Shown here: in pieces, positions 29,038 through 39,395 of the stretch
How positions within the stretch are numbered: the stretch's first letter is position 1
Layout of the letters: each line of letters begins with the position of its first letter
Source of the DNA: a virus
Strand: one strand, 5' to 3'
IMG/VR virus record: IMGVR_UViG_3300020463_001175
Coordinates: 1-41,019 of that record
DNA: 41,019 nt
Program-made: the position numbers and the translations under genes
The notes under the pieces: model-generated
Told to the model about the DNA's origin: nothing
Database searches by the model: none
Seen by the model: the letters and a program-made list of their open reading frames with translations, nothing else

Positions 29038-31668
29038 CTAAACTATTGTTAAGTTACCTACCATGCCCCCGTGGATAGTACACTGGTATACCAATGACGT
29101 ATCAGTAGGTTCATGTGGTACTGTAAATACTTGCGTTCCTGTAGTACTTCCACTAACACCTTCTGTGAATGAACTACCACCATTTGATACTCTAATTGCA
29201 AATGGATGTCCTGATCCAGTAGTGTTATTAAAGATATAAGTAGCACCCTTGTACAATGTAAAGTTTGGATTGTCAGCTGTTGCACTAACACCTGGTCCTG
29301 CAAATCTATATGAACTTGCACCATTCGACGTTACTGTGTAATAATAAACTGGTCCTTGTGTTGCCGCCCAAGCACTACCATTGTAATAAACCATGTCTCC
29401 AGCACTTGGAGAACTTATTGAAATGCCTGATATTGAATCGTTAACCCAAGCACTACCATTCCATTTTAAGAACTGTCCTGAACTTGGAGTTGATATAGTA
29501 ACATCTGCTAGATCATCTAGATCAGTATTACCTGCATTAATTGTTATGTTACCTTCTGTATCACTTGCAGTTGTTATTCTTGTACCACCGCTAATTTTAA
29601 TTGATTCGTTGCTGTTGATTGTAATCATCGAAGAGTCATCAGCACCTATGCTAAAGCTAAATTGACCACCTGTGCTTTTCCATGTACTACCATTGTAGAA
29701 TACAACATCACCTACGTTGGCATCATATACCATATCACCTGCTTGTCCTGTTAAACCATTTATTCCATCTTGGTCATAACTTCCTAGTCTTAAAGGTGTT
29801 CTTTGTAATACCACAGCATTCGCGGCATCAAATATAATATTACTTGCACTTGTAAATGTTGGTACACCAGTTCCTGATGTTTGCATTGTGTCTGCTGTAA
29901 TAGTTGTTGCTGTAATAGTTGTTGCGGCAACGTTAACACCTGTTAGTGTATCAGTTGTTTTGTTATAAACTAATCCTGAGTCACCACCAAATGAACTTGC
30001 ATCATTAAACTGAACCTGTGTATCAGAACCTCCTGGAGATCCTCCACCACCACCGCCACCTGATGAATTAATTGTAATTGTATCTGTACCTGAGTCAGTT
30101 GTAATTGTTACGTTGGTTCCTCCAACAAGAGTTAATGTATCTGTTGTTGAGTCTGCTGTAACTGTACTTTGTCCTGCTACTGCTATGTTGGCAAATAAGT
30201 TTTGTGTTCCACCGCTACCAGTTTGATCAGTCCAAGTAAGTACTCCTGATCCGTTTGTTTTTAAAACTTGATCTGCACTTCCATCACCGTCTGGTAAAAT
30301 AAATGTTGTGTTAGCTGTTAGTGTAGCTGGTGCTCTAAAGGCACTATAGTTTCCATTGTCACCTGCATAGTATCTAGTTTCTGCGGCACTTGCCATCTTA
30401 AAGTGTGTGCCAACTGTAATTTCGTTTGTTCCGTTATCTAGTGTGCCACTTACGTTTACGTCTGTTGCATTTATTGTTGTACTGTTTAAAGTTACAGCCG
30501 CTAATGTATTTGTATTAGGATTATAATTAAAGTTTGCATCTGTTCTAGCTGTTTGAGTACCGCCACCGTTAGAACCTACAAACATTGGATATTGTGTTGC
30601 CGCACTATTGTCAGTTGTTACTGTGATAGTTGCCGCATCAATATTGTTTAATGCACGAGGTCTCCATTTGTTTGCACTTGCTACCCAACTTAATGCATAA
30701 TCATTTTGTGGAGCAACCGTAGTAACATCAACATCTGATAAGTCACCAATTTCTGAAATAGAACTTGATACTGTTCCTGGTTCCCATCTGCTTTGTGCAT
30801 TGTCCCAAATAAGAGCTTGTCCATTGTTAGCACCTGCTGTAACTACATCATTTATATCACCTAAGTTTAATGATGCTGTAATTGTAATTTTTCCTTCTGC
30901 GTCTGAGGCTGTAGTTATTCCACCGCCACCTGCAATTTGTAATGTTTCACCGTAGCCAATACTTCTAACTGTTGAATCATCAGCCGCTACCTGTATTAAT
31001 GTTCCACCACTTTCTTGTGCTAGTGGTATCCAAGCACCTGCGTGTGCAAAGTAGGCTTTACCTGTTGCGTGTACGTGTACAAACATTCCGTGCCAATCTG
31101 ATGCACTTGGTAAGTCTCCCAATGTTGCGAATACGTTTTTAAAATAAACTTTACCAACTGATATATCTCTAGTTGAAGTTGCACCTCTGGCTAAAACTGT
31201 ATCTAGTGTATCAGCTTCTGTAACTGTTGTTCTATATTTGAAAGTTTGTGAAGCATGATCATAATAAAGAACTTTACCATCATCACTTGATACCGGAGTA
31301 GTTACGTTAGCTAATGTTTGTATGTTTGCCGCTTGTATACGTGCATCTGATCTTGCATTTGAAAAGAATAAATTAGTTGTTCCTTCTACTATTTGATCTG
31401 ATGTTGTACCTGTTGCTAGATATCCAATGTCGTTTGCAAAGGCACTTATAGCACTTGGTACAGTAGGAATAATTGGCTTATTAGATAAGTCGTTATAATC
31501 ACCACTGAACGGATTGTTAAATGATACGTTATTAATTCTTACGTCTGTTGCGTTTACTGTTCCTACGTTAGTAAGTCCAGATCCACCAAGATCTAAATTA
31601 TCACCGACTGGTAATTCTTTAATCTTTTTATCCGTTGTATCTACTACTAGTGGTATTCTATTTGCCAT
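29038..31668 (-). CDS. Tail fibre protein with C-terminal cupredoxin-like domain
   Basis: 876 residues. The start MANRIPLVVDTTDKKIKELP and repeats such as LSDVDVTT and GQALIWDNAQSRWEPG are typical of marine T4-like tail fibres; Gly/Ser-rich hinges (GGGGGGSPGGSD) interrupt them. The last ~100 residues resemble a blue-copper protein: YRFAGPG, strand NPNFTLYKGATYIFNN, His821 in SGHPFAIRV and the end VYQCTIHGGMVGNLTIV with Cys863-x2-His866-x2-Met869. That is the type-1 copper ligand set with amicyanin-like spacing. Whether it binds copper or is just a stable fibre tip is unknown. Late promoter TATAAATA at 31687. Confidence 0.85.
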   Translation of the reverse strand: MANRIPLVVDTTDKKIKELPVGDNLDLGGSGLTNVGTVNATDVRINNVSFNNPFSGDYNDLSNKPIIPTVPSAISAFANDIGYLATGTTSDQIVEGTTNLFFSNARSDARIQAANIQTLANVTTPVSSDDGKVLYYDHASQTFKYRTTVTEADTLDTVLARGATSTRDISVGKVYFKNVFATLGDLPSASDWHGMFVHVHATGKAYFAHAGAWIPLAQESGGTLIQVAADDSTVRSIGYGETLQIAGGGGITTASDAEGKITITASLNLGDINDVVTAGANNGQALIWDNAQSRWEPGTVSSSISEIGDLSDVDVTTVAPQNDYALSWVASANKWRPRALNNIDAATITVTTDNSAATQYPMFVGSNGGGTQTARTDANFNYNPNTNTLAAVTLNSTTINATDVNVSGTLDNGTNEITVGTHFKMASAAETRYYAGDNGNYSAFRAPATLTANTTFILPDGDGSADQVLKTNGSGVLTWTDQTGSGGTQNLFANIAVAGQSTVTADSTTDTLTLVGGTNVTITTDSGTDTITINSSGGGGGGGSPGGSDTQVQFNDASSFGGDSGLVYNKTTDTLTGVNVAATTITATTITADTMQTSGTGVPTFTSASNIIFDAANAVVLQRTPLRLGSYDQDGINGLTGQAGDMVYDANVGDVVFYNGSTWKSTGGQFSFSIGADDSSMITINSNESIKISGGTRITTASDTEGNITINAGNTDLDDLADVTISTPSSGQFLKWNGSAWVNDSISGISISSPSAGDMVYYNGSAWAATQGPVYYYTVTSNGASSYRFAGPGVSATADNPNFTLYKGATYIFNNTTGSGHPFAIRVSNGGSSFTEGVSGSTTGTQVFTVPHEPTDTSLVYQCTIHGGMVGNLTIV

Positions 31669-31686
31669 TTTGTTTTCCTACTAACA

Positions 31687-31694
31687 TATTTATA
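31687..31694 (-). promoter_or_regulatory. T4-type late promoter, exact TATAAATA consensus
   Basis: TATAAATA on the minus strand, overlapping the TAA stop of the 188-aa gene; predicted +1 at 31681, 13-nt leader with TAGGAA before ATG 31668. Confidence 0.75.
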
Positions 31695-32256
31695 ATGCCG
31701 CTATCCTAGTTTTAAAGTCAGCGAAATCTGTACTTGCCGCTACCTCTGTTTTAAGTGTTGTTAACGTAATTGTTTCAGCCGTTAAGTAATTACTATCGTT
31801 TGTAAACATTGATACGTTACCTGATTTGTTTGTTAAAGCTTCTGTTGAACTTGCAGTAATAAATCCAGCACCGTTTGTTAACGTGTTATTGTTTGTTGGT
31901 ATAGTTGGTGTACCACTTAATACTGAATAAGGAATAGTACCACTTACACCGTCAATAATTACTGTTGAATCATCTGCTACAACTGAACCTTTTAAATTTC
32001 CTACTATGTTTTGTGCTGTGACTGTGCTTGTAGCATGGTTAACAATTACAGTTGAATCACTTCCTATAACATCTCCAATGATGCTTTGTTGTATAGTAGC
32101 ACCACCTTGATTTGAAACACCTAATTGGCCTTCAGCAACAATCAATCTTGTATAGATATCTGTAAAGTTGCTCTCTGCTTTACTAAAGGCTGTTCTTATC
32201 GGATCTCCATCACCTTTGTTTGCACTTGAACCTATGTTTATATTTTGCTGTGCCAT
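31690..32256 (-). CDS. Fibre-type virion protein with N-terminal adaptor repeat (188 aa)
   Basis: It begins QNINIGSSANKGDGDPIRTAFSKAESNF, the shared adaptor repeat, then a helical linker and beta-repeat fibre (DVIGSDSTVIVNHAT, GNLKGSVVADDSTVIID) ending in a helical tail (LKTEVAASTDFADFKTRIA). Short, it may be a collar or connector for the longer fibres. The ATG is in TAATG with the giant fibre's stop, so it is translationally coupled to it. Confidence 0.75.
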   Translation of the reverse strand: MAQQNINIGSSANKGDGDPIRTAFSKAESNFTDIYTRLIVAEGQLGVSNQGGATIQQSIIGDVIGSDSTVIVNHATSTVTAQNIVGNLKGSVVADDSTVIIDGVSGTIPYSVLSGTPTIPTNNNTLTNGAGFITASSTEALTNKSGNVSMFTNDSNYLTAETITLTTLKTEVAASTDFADFKTRIAAL

Positions 32257-35200
32257 TATACTCTACCTACCACTATTTCAATTTCACCGTGTCCAGGTTC
32301 TAAATGATCTTGTAATGCTTTACCAATAACTGATCCAACAGTTGGATCAATACCTTTTGATGCGTGTCCTGGTACACTAGAAGCTACTAACATATCTCCT
32401 TTGTGTATGATTCCTGCCACCTTAACTTTTACTCTACCTGTTAATGCTACTGGAATAACAAATTCACCTTCTTGATGTGAATTCATTAAGTAAGCTGGAT
32501 GTTCTGAAACAACACCTGCTACTCTTGTATCCTTGTGTAATGAACTTTGTGTAACTTCTTTGTCGCCACCAAATATAATAACTGTACCTGGTTGGTAGTT
32601 TGCATCTGCAACGTAGTTCTCTGCCAAGTCAGCATATTGAGCCGTTGTTGCAGTACCACTGAATGTTGTTGCGTAAACTGTATTCCATTTAGCTGTTGAA
32701 GTACCTAGTGTGTAAACATTGTTTAGTCCTGGTATTACACTTGTTGCGTTAACTTTAAGTGGAGTAGCACCATCGGCCACAACAGCAACTTCGCCTGCCG
32801 CACTATAACCTGTGTTAGCACCTATACCTATACCTGTTGAGTTTGCATCAAGCTCTCCTGGAGCTTCAATAAATGAACTGTGTATCCAGTCAACTGCTAA
32901 TCTACTTTCACCTGCTAATGCAGAGTTAGTTTGGAATGAACCTTGTGTAACTCCTGTGTTACCTATGTTAACACTTCCTGGTATTGCTACTGTAGGAGTA
33001 ACTGTACCAGCCGCTGTCATAAACTGAGCACCACCTGGTGTACTAAATTGTACTTCTGTACCTGACGTATCAATAATTAAGTAACTGTCAACTTTCAATC
33101 CTTGCATTGACGCATTACCGTTACCATCTGTTTTAACTAGAGCATTCGCGGCACCTGTTGTTGAAACAGTTTCAATAACACCGCCACCACCTTGTACAAC
33201 ATCTGCAAAGGTTACTTCAGCAACGTCACCTGTACTTGAATCCTGTACAGATCTACCAAGTACTGTTTGGTCAGCTATGTTAATTAATTTTCTATAATCT
33301 AATTTGCCGTTGTCAATAGTTATCCAACCGTTAGTTGCTGTAAAGATACTGCTATCTAAACTTACAACACCTAAGTCATTTTGTGAAATACCTGTTGCGT
33401 TAGCTCTTGTAGTTGCCGCATTTAAATTTAACTTACTTTGTGCAATAGCCGCCGCTGAATTTACATCTGCGTTTACAATGCTATCTGCTCTAAGTTGCAT
33501 ATCAACTGTAACTGCACTTGTAGTTCTTTCAACCTGAATGTTTACATCTGAAACTGCTTCTTCTACCGCAGTAGCAAATTCATAATGTGGTCCATTGTTA
33601 ACCTGAGCTGTAACTGTACCACTCTGTGCTGAAACTATATCAGCTGTTGTAAATGCTCCTGATGTTGCTGTGTATATTAATAAGTTTTCTGCAACGCCTT
33701 GTCTTGATACGTTCTTAACTTCAACAATAGTACCAGCCGCACCTGAGTTGCTTCCTGCTATCACGTTACCTGCAACAAAGTTACCACCTGTTGCTGGTGC
33801 TGTATAAAGTCTAAATTTACCTGTTAAAAGAAATGCCTGATTAGCCGCAGGTGCTTTCATTTCAACATCAATGTTTTCTGGAATAGTATCACCAGCCGCA
33901 ATCAATCCGTCAACATATGATTTAGTTGCCGCGTCTTGGTTACTTGATGGATCACTTAAATTAGTAATCTTAAATCCGCCTGCTGGTATGTTTGCAGTAA
34001 ATGATGTTGAACCATCTCTTGCTACTGCACCTGGTCCTATTGGACTACCAACTACATTACCAGCATGATCCCAACCTAATCTCTTATTAACGTAACCTCT
34101 AACTGCTGACTCTGTTGGAACAGCATCAGTGGCATTATCAGTCATTGTGTCGTCAGCACTAAATTCGCCTACAACAACACCACGTTTAAATCCAATACCA
34201 TCTAAGTTACTTAAGGCAATACTTGCTGAGAATGTAACTGTACCAGTACCTTGATCAACTGTAAAGAATTTACCAACTCTAAAGAATCCATCTTGGTCTG
34301 TACTTACGTAGAATACTCTACCTTTATCTCTTTCGTCTGTTTCTTTTGTTTGGTCTTTTGTTTGTGTAGCTTGACCAAAAGTTGAATTTGGATAGTTTGA
34401 ACTATTAAATCCACCTGTACCAATGTTTAAGAAATCATGTCCTGTTGCTCTACAAGTTGAAATATTAATTGTAATTTCTGCACCTTCAGTAGAAGCCAAT
34501 CCAGCTCTTAAAGTTACAACCGATTGTGTATTAACCAATGTACTGTGAATACCAGTTTGTAAACTAGTTGTGTTAATTTCTTTACCAGCAACGTCTGTAA
34601 TTGCAATAGTACCAAATCCTGATCTTTGTGTGTATCCTGTAATTTTGTGTGTCTTACCATCCCAAACAAATATCATATCACCTGAGTTAAGTCTATCTTT
34701 TTGTGCTTGTGATGTAATGGTTACAACAGCAATAACATCGTCACCTGCTGTGTTACCCATTGTAGTACCACCTGCACCTGCAAAGGTTGTCAGTGCGGCG
34801 TTTGTGTTATCAATAACTAGTTTAATGTAATCATATGGACTATCAAATCTAATATGTCTTACACCTGAAGCCAATGTAGCCCCTAATGAGTCTGTAGTAT
34901 TAAATGCTAATGTTCTGTAAACTGTTTCTGCTTCGTCAAATATTAAAGCTGAACTTGGTCTTGTTGTAGTTGACTCAACACCTGAGAATTGGAATGATGA
35001 ACTTGAACGTATCATTACCTTCTGGTCGTTTGCCAATACTGCTTTTAGTCCTGTTGAACTTGTAGTATTAGCACCACTTGTTGCCAAGTTTAATTTGTAA
35101 ACTGTATTACTTCTAGTTCCTGTTGGAGGTGAACCAGGTTGTGTTGGATTTTGTACAGTTGTAACTTCGTATCTAGTTGTACCAAGTGTACCACCGTGAT

Positions 35201-38200
35201 CTATTTCAATTTCTGATCCTACTAAAGGAACGTATTCTGTGTCGTACACATAAACATATAATTGATCTATTGCATGATTAAATGTTGCACCACCATCGTC
35301 AAAGACCTTGGCAGTCTGTATCATGTTATTGTCTAAGACAATATCGTCTGGTACTTCGTTTGGATCTGATCCTGTTGATACTAATCCGTATGTACCATAA
35401 GCATTAGATCCGTTTAATGATCTAATCTCAGCACCTGTTCCTGCATAGTAGGCCGCTTCGTTGTAATATGTAAACTGTGATACAAGTTCTGATAATGCTG
35501 TATTAATTGCAATAGTACCATAACCTAGATCGTTAACCTGTGTAAAGTCGTTTGCCAACATACTTCTGTTACCAGCAGTTTGTAATGTAATTGCGTAAGG
35601 TGTGTTTAGAGTGTAACCAACACCTGATGGTCCTGATGTTGGATCTAATATTAGTGTAGCACTTCCATTTGCTTGGTCATAAGCTGTAACGGCATTAACT
35701 TGATAACGTACACCATCAACATAGAATGGACAAGGTACTTGAGGTCTTTTTATTCTTAGACCTTCACCGGTTTCACTCTGTACGTTAATGCTGTATGCTG
35801 TATTTGTACTTAAAATTTTTGTTCTTAGGTTTCCTACAAAACCATCAATAAACATACCACCTGCAAAACGTTTCTTGTTAATGCTTTGTGAGAAACTTGA
35901 AGCAGTTTGTATGTAAGGTGATTTAGTTAATACTGATCCTTCTGGATCAAGTACACACATAAACCCGCCATGTCCTTTAACACTGATGTTTCTTAATATT
36001 GTTGCATCACCCATTAAGAAGACATCCATGTCTTTGTTATTCTTAGCTGTGCTTGATGAGTTTGTATGATCTGTTAAGTAATGATAACCATAACTGCTAG
36101 ATTCTAAAGTAGGTAAACTTCCTAAGCCACTTGATAGAACACTTCCAAGGAATGTAAATTCTGTATTTGTTTTTGTAACTGCGGCAGTTTCACCTGCTGT
36201 TGAATCAATTGTTTGTGTTGTAACACTTTGCAAACTTGTATAAGCCGCATTGGTTAAAATATATGTTCTAATAATGGAACTTAATTGATCAAACGCCGCT
36301 TTTGTTTGTGCTTCTCTACCACTGATGTTTGAACTTGTTCCGTCGTAGTATGTGTTAGCATGATCCCAAAACTTTTCATTACCACCATGTTTAATATCAT
36401 AGATTAATGCATCAAGAACTCTACCAGTGTCTACTTCAAACTTTTTCTTATCATAAGTAAAGCCACTCCATATACCTGCGGCACCGGCTATCTGTGCATC
36501 AATCCATGCAACAGTTTCATCTTTTAAATATTCTTTGTTTAAAGTTAAAAGTTCTACTGCACTTGGATTAAAAGTTGCTTTTAAGTCAATGCTATCAAAC
36601 GTAGGCTCTCTGTAGAAATAAACGTTACGCCATTGTGAAGTTGAAACTCCGTCTACTGGTTCAATTATAACACGTCTAAATTCATCACCTTTTATTGATA
36701 CACCGTTTGGTACTCTAATTGGAAACTGTTCTTTGTATGTTCCTGATTCAACATGAATACTAATATTCTTTATTGAAGTTTTGTTACCGTAATCTAGTTC
36801 TTCACCTACTGCAAATGTTAACGGTTCTAATAATTCTAATTCTAATGTGTCGTGTGTTGCACCTGCTGTAATTTTTACTAGTCTACCAACTGCTCCAGAT
36901 GTTTTACCTATAACAAGTTTACCTGGGATTAAGTCTTGGTTGCTTGATATGTTTTGATCAACATAACCAACACTACCATTTGTAATTGTGATTGACCATG
37001 TGCTACCTTCAACAAGTTGTGGAGCACTTGCAATAGTTGGGCCTGTAATAATTGTTGAAACAATATCCCATTTTGCCGCTACTGCTGATTGTCCTACTGC
37101 ATCAACTACCTGTGCATTGTCAGTTGTTTGTACATGAACTTCTGGATATACTTTGTTACCTAATGAACAGTTCCAAGTTATGTTTGCTACTGTAACAATG
37201 TCACCTGCTACTGCACCGTGAGTGGTTGCAGTTGTAATAGTAACAACACCATTAACATGATCGTATGTTGCACCTGTAATAGTATGTGCAACGCCATTAA
37301 ATGTAACTGTACCACCACTTACATAAGTGTGAGCATAGTTATTGCTACCTGTGTTTATTGATATAGTGTTTGCACCTAAGCCAATTGTTCTTACTGCAAA
37401 TTGACCTTGGTATAATGTTGTTTCCATTACATTGGTAATAACTTTTGCGTGTAGAGCCTTAGCAAATGTAATAGCCGCTAATGTTTCTGTTCTTTGTGAC
37501 TGTCTTGCTTTTTGTCCACTTGCAGTACTGTAATATCTTAAACCTGCATTTCTACTGTGATAGTTTGCAGTTGTACCATCTAGTATGTCTAGTATAATAC
37601 CGTTAGCAATTCTTGTTAAGTCATTTCTACATTGACTTCTATCAAACAAGTACGTTGGATAAGTTGCGTTCAAGTAACTGATAGTTTCTTCTCTGATGAA
37701 CTTTAAGTTAGCATCTGTAAGAACTTTTACTTCTTCGTATCCACTTGAACTAGTAACACCACTTGTTGCTACTGTTGAATTACTTGCACCACTGTTATAT
37801 GTAATTGTTTGTTTGTATGGGCCAATCGTTAAAGGAGAAGTTGTTATAACTTCTTCTGCTTTAGCCGCCGCGGCCGCTATTGATTTGTAAGCATAGTTCC
37901 AAGCTCTACCTTCACTACCAACTGGCACGTTAGCCATTGCGTCATCACCCTTGGTGCTAACATATAAGTTTGTAGCACTTGCAAATGCTGAATTGTCTAC
38001 GTAGTATTTTGTAACTGCTTGTCTATCTGTAATTCCGTTTGGTTGTCCTGCACCTGCAAATGAACCTGGGTGATCATTCAAGTACAATGTACCAGTCATC
38101 TCGTCACCTTGACGTCTAGTAATCGATTCTCTTGGTAATGCTTCTGATTTAATCCAATACCCTGCTAACGTTGGATCAAAGTCAGCATCAGTCATTGTCT

Positions 38201-38999
38201 GTGTTCCAGAACCTCCTGAAGCTACAATTCTTACTCTAGTGCCATCGTCATTGTTTTGTGCTTCTGCCTTTGAAGCATGAATTGACATTTCAGTAGCACT
38301 TACGTATCTTAGATAATAAGTTGTTCCTGTTGTTAGGTTAGTTGCATCTGTACCTATTGATTTGTATTTGTATGCAATACCATTTGAAGTAGTTGTAAAT
38401 CCGTGAGCCGCACTAGCAACAACGTTACCGTTGTTAAAACTTGCAATAGTAAATGTATAACCTGATGCGTCAGCTGGTTCACTTCTAACTCTAACTTGTC
38501 CAGACGCACCTGGCGATCCTGTTGAAGTTAAGTATCTACCATCTGCAAAACCTTTTGTAATAACAAGGTCGTCTTCTGTAAAACTTGTTCCGTGTGCTGA
38601 GTTTAATGCGTTAATGGCCGCTTGTGAAATGTTAACGTTAGCAATACCTTGGTTTGCCGCGTTAAGTGGTCCACCTAAACTTGGTATACCATCAGTACTA
38701 ACTATTGATCCACTATTTGTAATTGTAATTGCATTTGAACTTTGTGTAACAGTAATACCTATTCCACCTTGTAATGCTTTCATCTCAAGAGCATCACCTG
38801 CCGCATTTACTTGAGGTACCGTATTGGCTGTTAGTGTATCAGGAACATCACTTAATGCTCTAAATGATATTGATCCACCTTGTCCAAATACTGCATATAA
38901 TTCTGTAAAGTTTTCGTTAGCTTTTCTAAACGAATTTCTAATACTATCACCAGTACCGTCATTACCCTCTACACCAATATTAATTATTTGTTTAGCCAT
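32256..38999 (-). CDS. Giant tail fibre protein (2,247 aa)
   Basis: The largest gene in the window. It opens with the adaptor repeat (INIGVEGNDGTGDSIRNSF) and continues with a long series of beta-rich fibre segments. Around residues 745-790, IHVESGTYKEQFPIRVPNG and KGDEFRRVIIEP look like pectate-lyase-type right-handed beta helix. Several near-C-terminal repeats mark the fibre shaft (DPSSNQDAATKSYVDGLIAA is the collar-type KSYVD motif). The end (YADLAENYVADANYQPGTVI, GDKEVTQSS, VAGVVSEHPAYLMN) resembles a C-terminal fibre domain widespread in marine phages, perhaps a self-cleaving chaperone. Likely the long host-recognition fibre or a distal tail component. Confidence 0.85.
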   Translation of the reverse strand: MAKQIINIGVEGNDGTGDSIRNSFRKANENFTELYAVFGQGGSISFRALSDVPDTLTANTVPQVNAAGDALEMKALQGGIGITVTQSSNAITITNSGSIVSTDGIPSLGGPLNAANQGIANVNISQAAINALNSAHGTSFTEDDLVITKGFADGRYLTSTGSPGASGQVRVRSEPADASGYTFTIASFNNGNVVASAAHGFTTTSNGIAYKYKSIGTDATNLTTGTTYYLRYVSATEMSIHASKAEAQNNDDGTRVRIVASGGSGTQTMTDADFDPTLAGYWIKSEALPRESITRRQGDEMTGTLYLNDHPGSFAGAGQPNGITDRQAVTKYYVDNSAFASATNLYVSTKGDDAMANVPVGSEGRAWNYAYKSIAAAAAKAEEVITTSPLTIGPYKQTITYNSGASNSTVATSGVTSSSGYEEVKVLTDANLKFIREETISYLNATYPTYLFDRSQCRNDLTRIANGIILDILDGTTANYHSRNAGLRYYSTASGQKARQSQRTETLAAITFAKALHAKVITNVMETTLYQGQFAVRTIGLGANTISINTGSNNYAHTYVSGGTVTFNGVAHTITGATYDHVNGVVTITTATTHGAVAGDIVTVANITWNCSLGNKVYPEVHVQTTDNAQVVDAVGQSAVAAKWDIVSTIITGPTIASAPQLVEGSTWSITITNGSVGYVDQNISSNQDLIPGKLVIGKTSGAVGRLVKITAGATHDTLELELLEPLTFAVGEELDYGNKTSIKNISIHVESGTYKEQFPIRVPNGVSIKGDEFRRVIIEPVDGVSTSQWRNVYFYREPTFDSIDLKATFNPSAVELLTLNKEYLKDETVAWIDAQIAGAAGIWSGFTYDKKKFEVDTGRVLDALIYDIKHGGNEKFWDHANTYYDGTSSNISGREAQTKAAFDQLSSIIRTYILTNAAYTSLQSVTTQTIDSTAGETAAVTKTNTEFTFLGSVLSSGLGSLPTLESSSYGYHYLTDHTNSSSTAKNNKDMDVFLMGDATILRNISVKGHGGFMCVLDPEGSVLTKSPYIQTASSFSQSINKKRFAGGMFIDGFVGNLRTKILSTNTAYSINVQSETGEGLRIKRPQVPCPFYVDGVRYQVNAVTAYDQANGSATLILDPTSGPSGVGYTLNTPYAITLQTAGNRSMLANDFTQVNDLGYGTIAINTALSELVSQFTYYNEAAYYAGTGAEIRSLNGSNAYGTYGLVSTGSDPNEVPDDIVLDNNMIQTAKVFDDGGATFNHAIDQLYVYVYDTEYVPLVGSEIEIDHGGTLGTTRYEVTTVQNPTQPGSPPTGTRSNTVYKLNLATSGANTTSSTGLKAVLANDQKVMIRSSSSFQFSGVESTTTRPSSALIFDEAETVYRTLAFNTTDSLGATLASGVRHIRFDSPYDYIKLVIDNTNAALTTFAGAGGTTMGNTAGDDVIAVVTITSQAQKDRLNSGDMIFVWDGKTHKITGYTQRSGFGTIAITDVAGKEINTTSLQTGIHSTLVNTQSVVTLRAGLASTEGAEITINISTCRATGHDFLNIGTGGFNSSNYPNSTFGQATQTKDQTKETDERDKGRVFYVSTDQDGFFRVGKFFTVDQGTGTVTFSASIALSNLDGIGFKRGVVVGEFSADDTMTDNATDAVPTESAVRGYVNKRLGWDHAGNVVGSPIGPGAVARDGSTSFTANIPAGGFKITNLSDPSSNQDAATKSYVDGLIAAGDTIPENIDVEMKAPAANQAFLLTGKFRLYTAPATGGNFVAGNVIAGSNSGAAGTIVEVKNVSRQGVAENLLIYTATSGAFTTADIVSAQSGTVTAQVNNGPHYEFATAVEEAVSDVNIQVERTTSAVTVDMQLRADSIVNADVNSAAAIAQSKLNLNAATTRANATGISQNDLGVVSLDSSIFTATNGWITIDNGKLDYRKLINIADQTVLGRSVQDSSTGDVAEVTFADVVQGGGGVIETVSTTGAANALVKTDGNGNASMQGLKVDSYLIIDTSGTEVQFSTPGGAQFMTAAGTVTPTVAIPGSVNIGNTGVTQGSFQTNSALAGESRLAVDWIHSSFIEAPGELDANSTGIGIGANTGYSAAGEVAVVADGATPLKVNATSVIPGLNNVYTLGTSTAKWNTVYATTFSGTATTAQYADLAENYVADANYQPGTVIIFGGDKEVTQSSLHKDTRVAGVVSEHPAYLMNSHQEGEFVIPVALTGRVKVKVAGIIHKGDMLVASSVPGHASKGIDPTVGSVIGKALQDHLEPGHGEIEIVVGRV

Positions 39000-39002
39000 T
39001 TA

Positions 39003-39326
39003 CTAAAATCCTACACTTTCACCACAACCGCAACTTGATGTTGCATTAGGGCTTTTAATATCAAAATATGATCCAAATACTTCTTTCTTATAATCTATTG
39101 TAGTACCTAATAAGTACATAACACTCGCAGGATCCACAACAAACAAACCTCCATCTACCTTAATTTGTTCGTCATCGCTCTTGATTTCGTCTTCAAGACT
39201 CCACTCGTATTTGAATCCAGCACAGCCACCACCTTTTAATCCTAGCCTAATAGCCGGTTTATCGTGTTCTTTAAGCATTGTTGCCATGTGCTCCTTTGCT
39301 GTTTCTGTTAGATTTACAATTGACAT
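39003..39326 (-). CDS. A-type Fe-S carrier (IscA/HesB/ErpA family)
   Basis: 107 residues with the three conserved cysteines: Cys35 in GGGCAGF and Cys99/Cys101 in the SSCGCGES C-terminus, as in IscA/SufA/ErpA. It carries a [2Fe-2S] or [4Fe-4S] cluster, or iron, to apoproteins; in this phage the 7Fe ferredoxin is an obvious possible client. Late promoter at 39345 with a GAGAG leader. HesB-like genes are known from marine T4-like phages. It probably also serves the giant fibre gene downstream as the first gene of the transcript. Confidence 0.92.
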   Translation of the reverse strand: MSIVNLTETAKEHMATMLKEHDKPAIRLGLKGGGCAGFKYEWSLEDEIKSDDEQIKVDGGLFVVDPASVMYLLGTTIDYKKEVFGSYFDIKSPNATSSCGCGESVGF

Positions 39327-39344
39327 AGTATCTCTCTTTGCTTT

Positions 39345-39352
39345 TATTTATC
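39345..39352 (-). promoter_or_regulatory. T4-type late promoter GATAAATA
   Basis: GATAAATA on the minus strand; predicted +1 at 39339 and a 13-nt leader before ATG 39326. It would drive iscA-like and the 38999-31690 fibre genes. Confidence 0.7.
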
Positions 39353-39379
39353 CTATCCTTTATAATCCGAATGTAATCT

Positions 39380-39387
39380 TATAAATA
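39380..39387 (+). promoter_or_regulatory. Plus-strand late promoter TATAAATA, near-leaderless
   Basis: Exact TATAAATA on the plus strand. Predicted +1 is 39393, only 3 nt before ATG 39396, with no Shine-Dalgarno. It is divergent from the 39345 promoter, 27 bases away. Confidence 0.6.
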
Positions 39388-39395
39388 TTGTTGTT

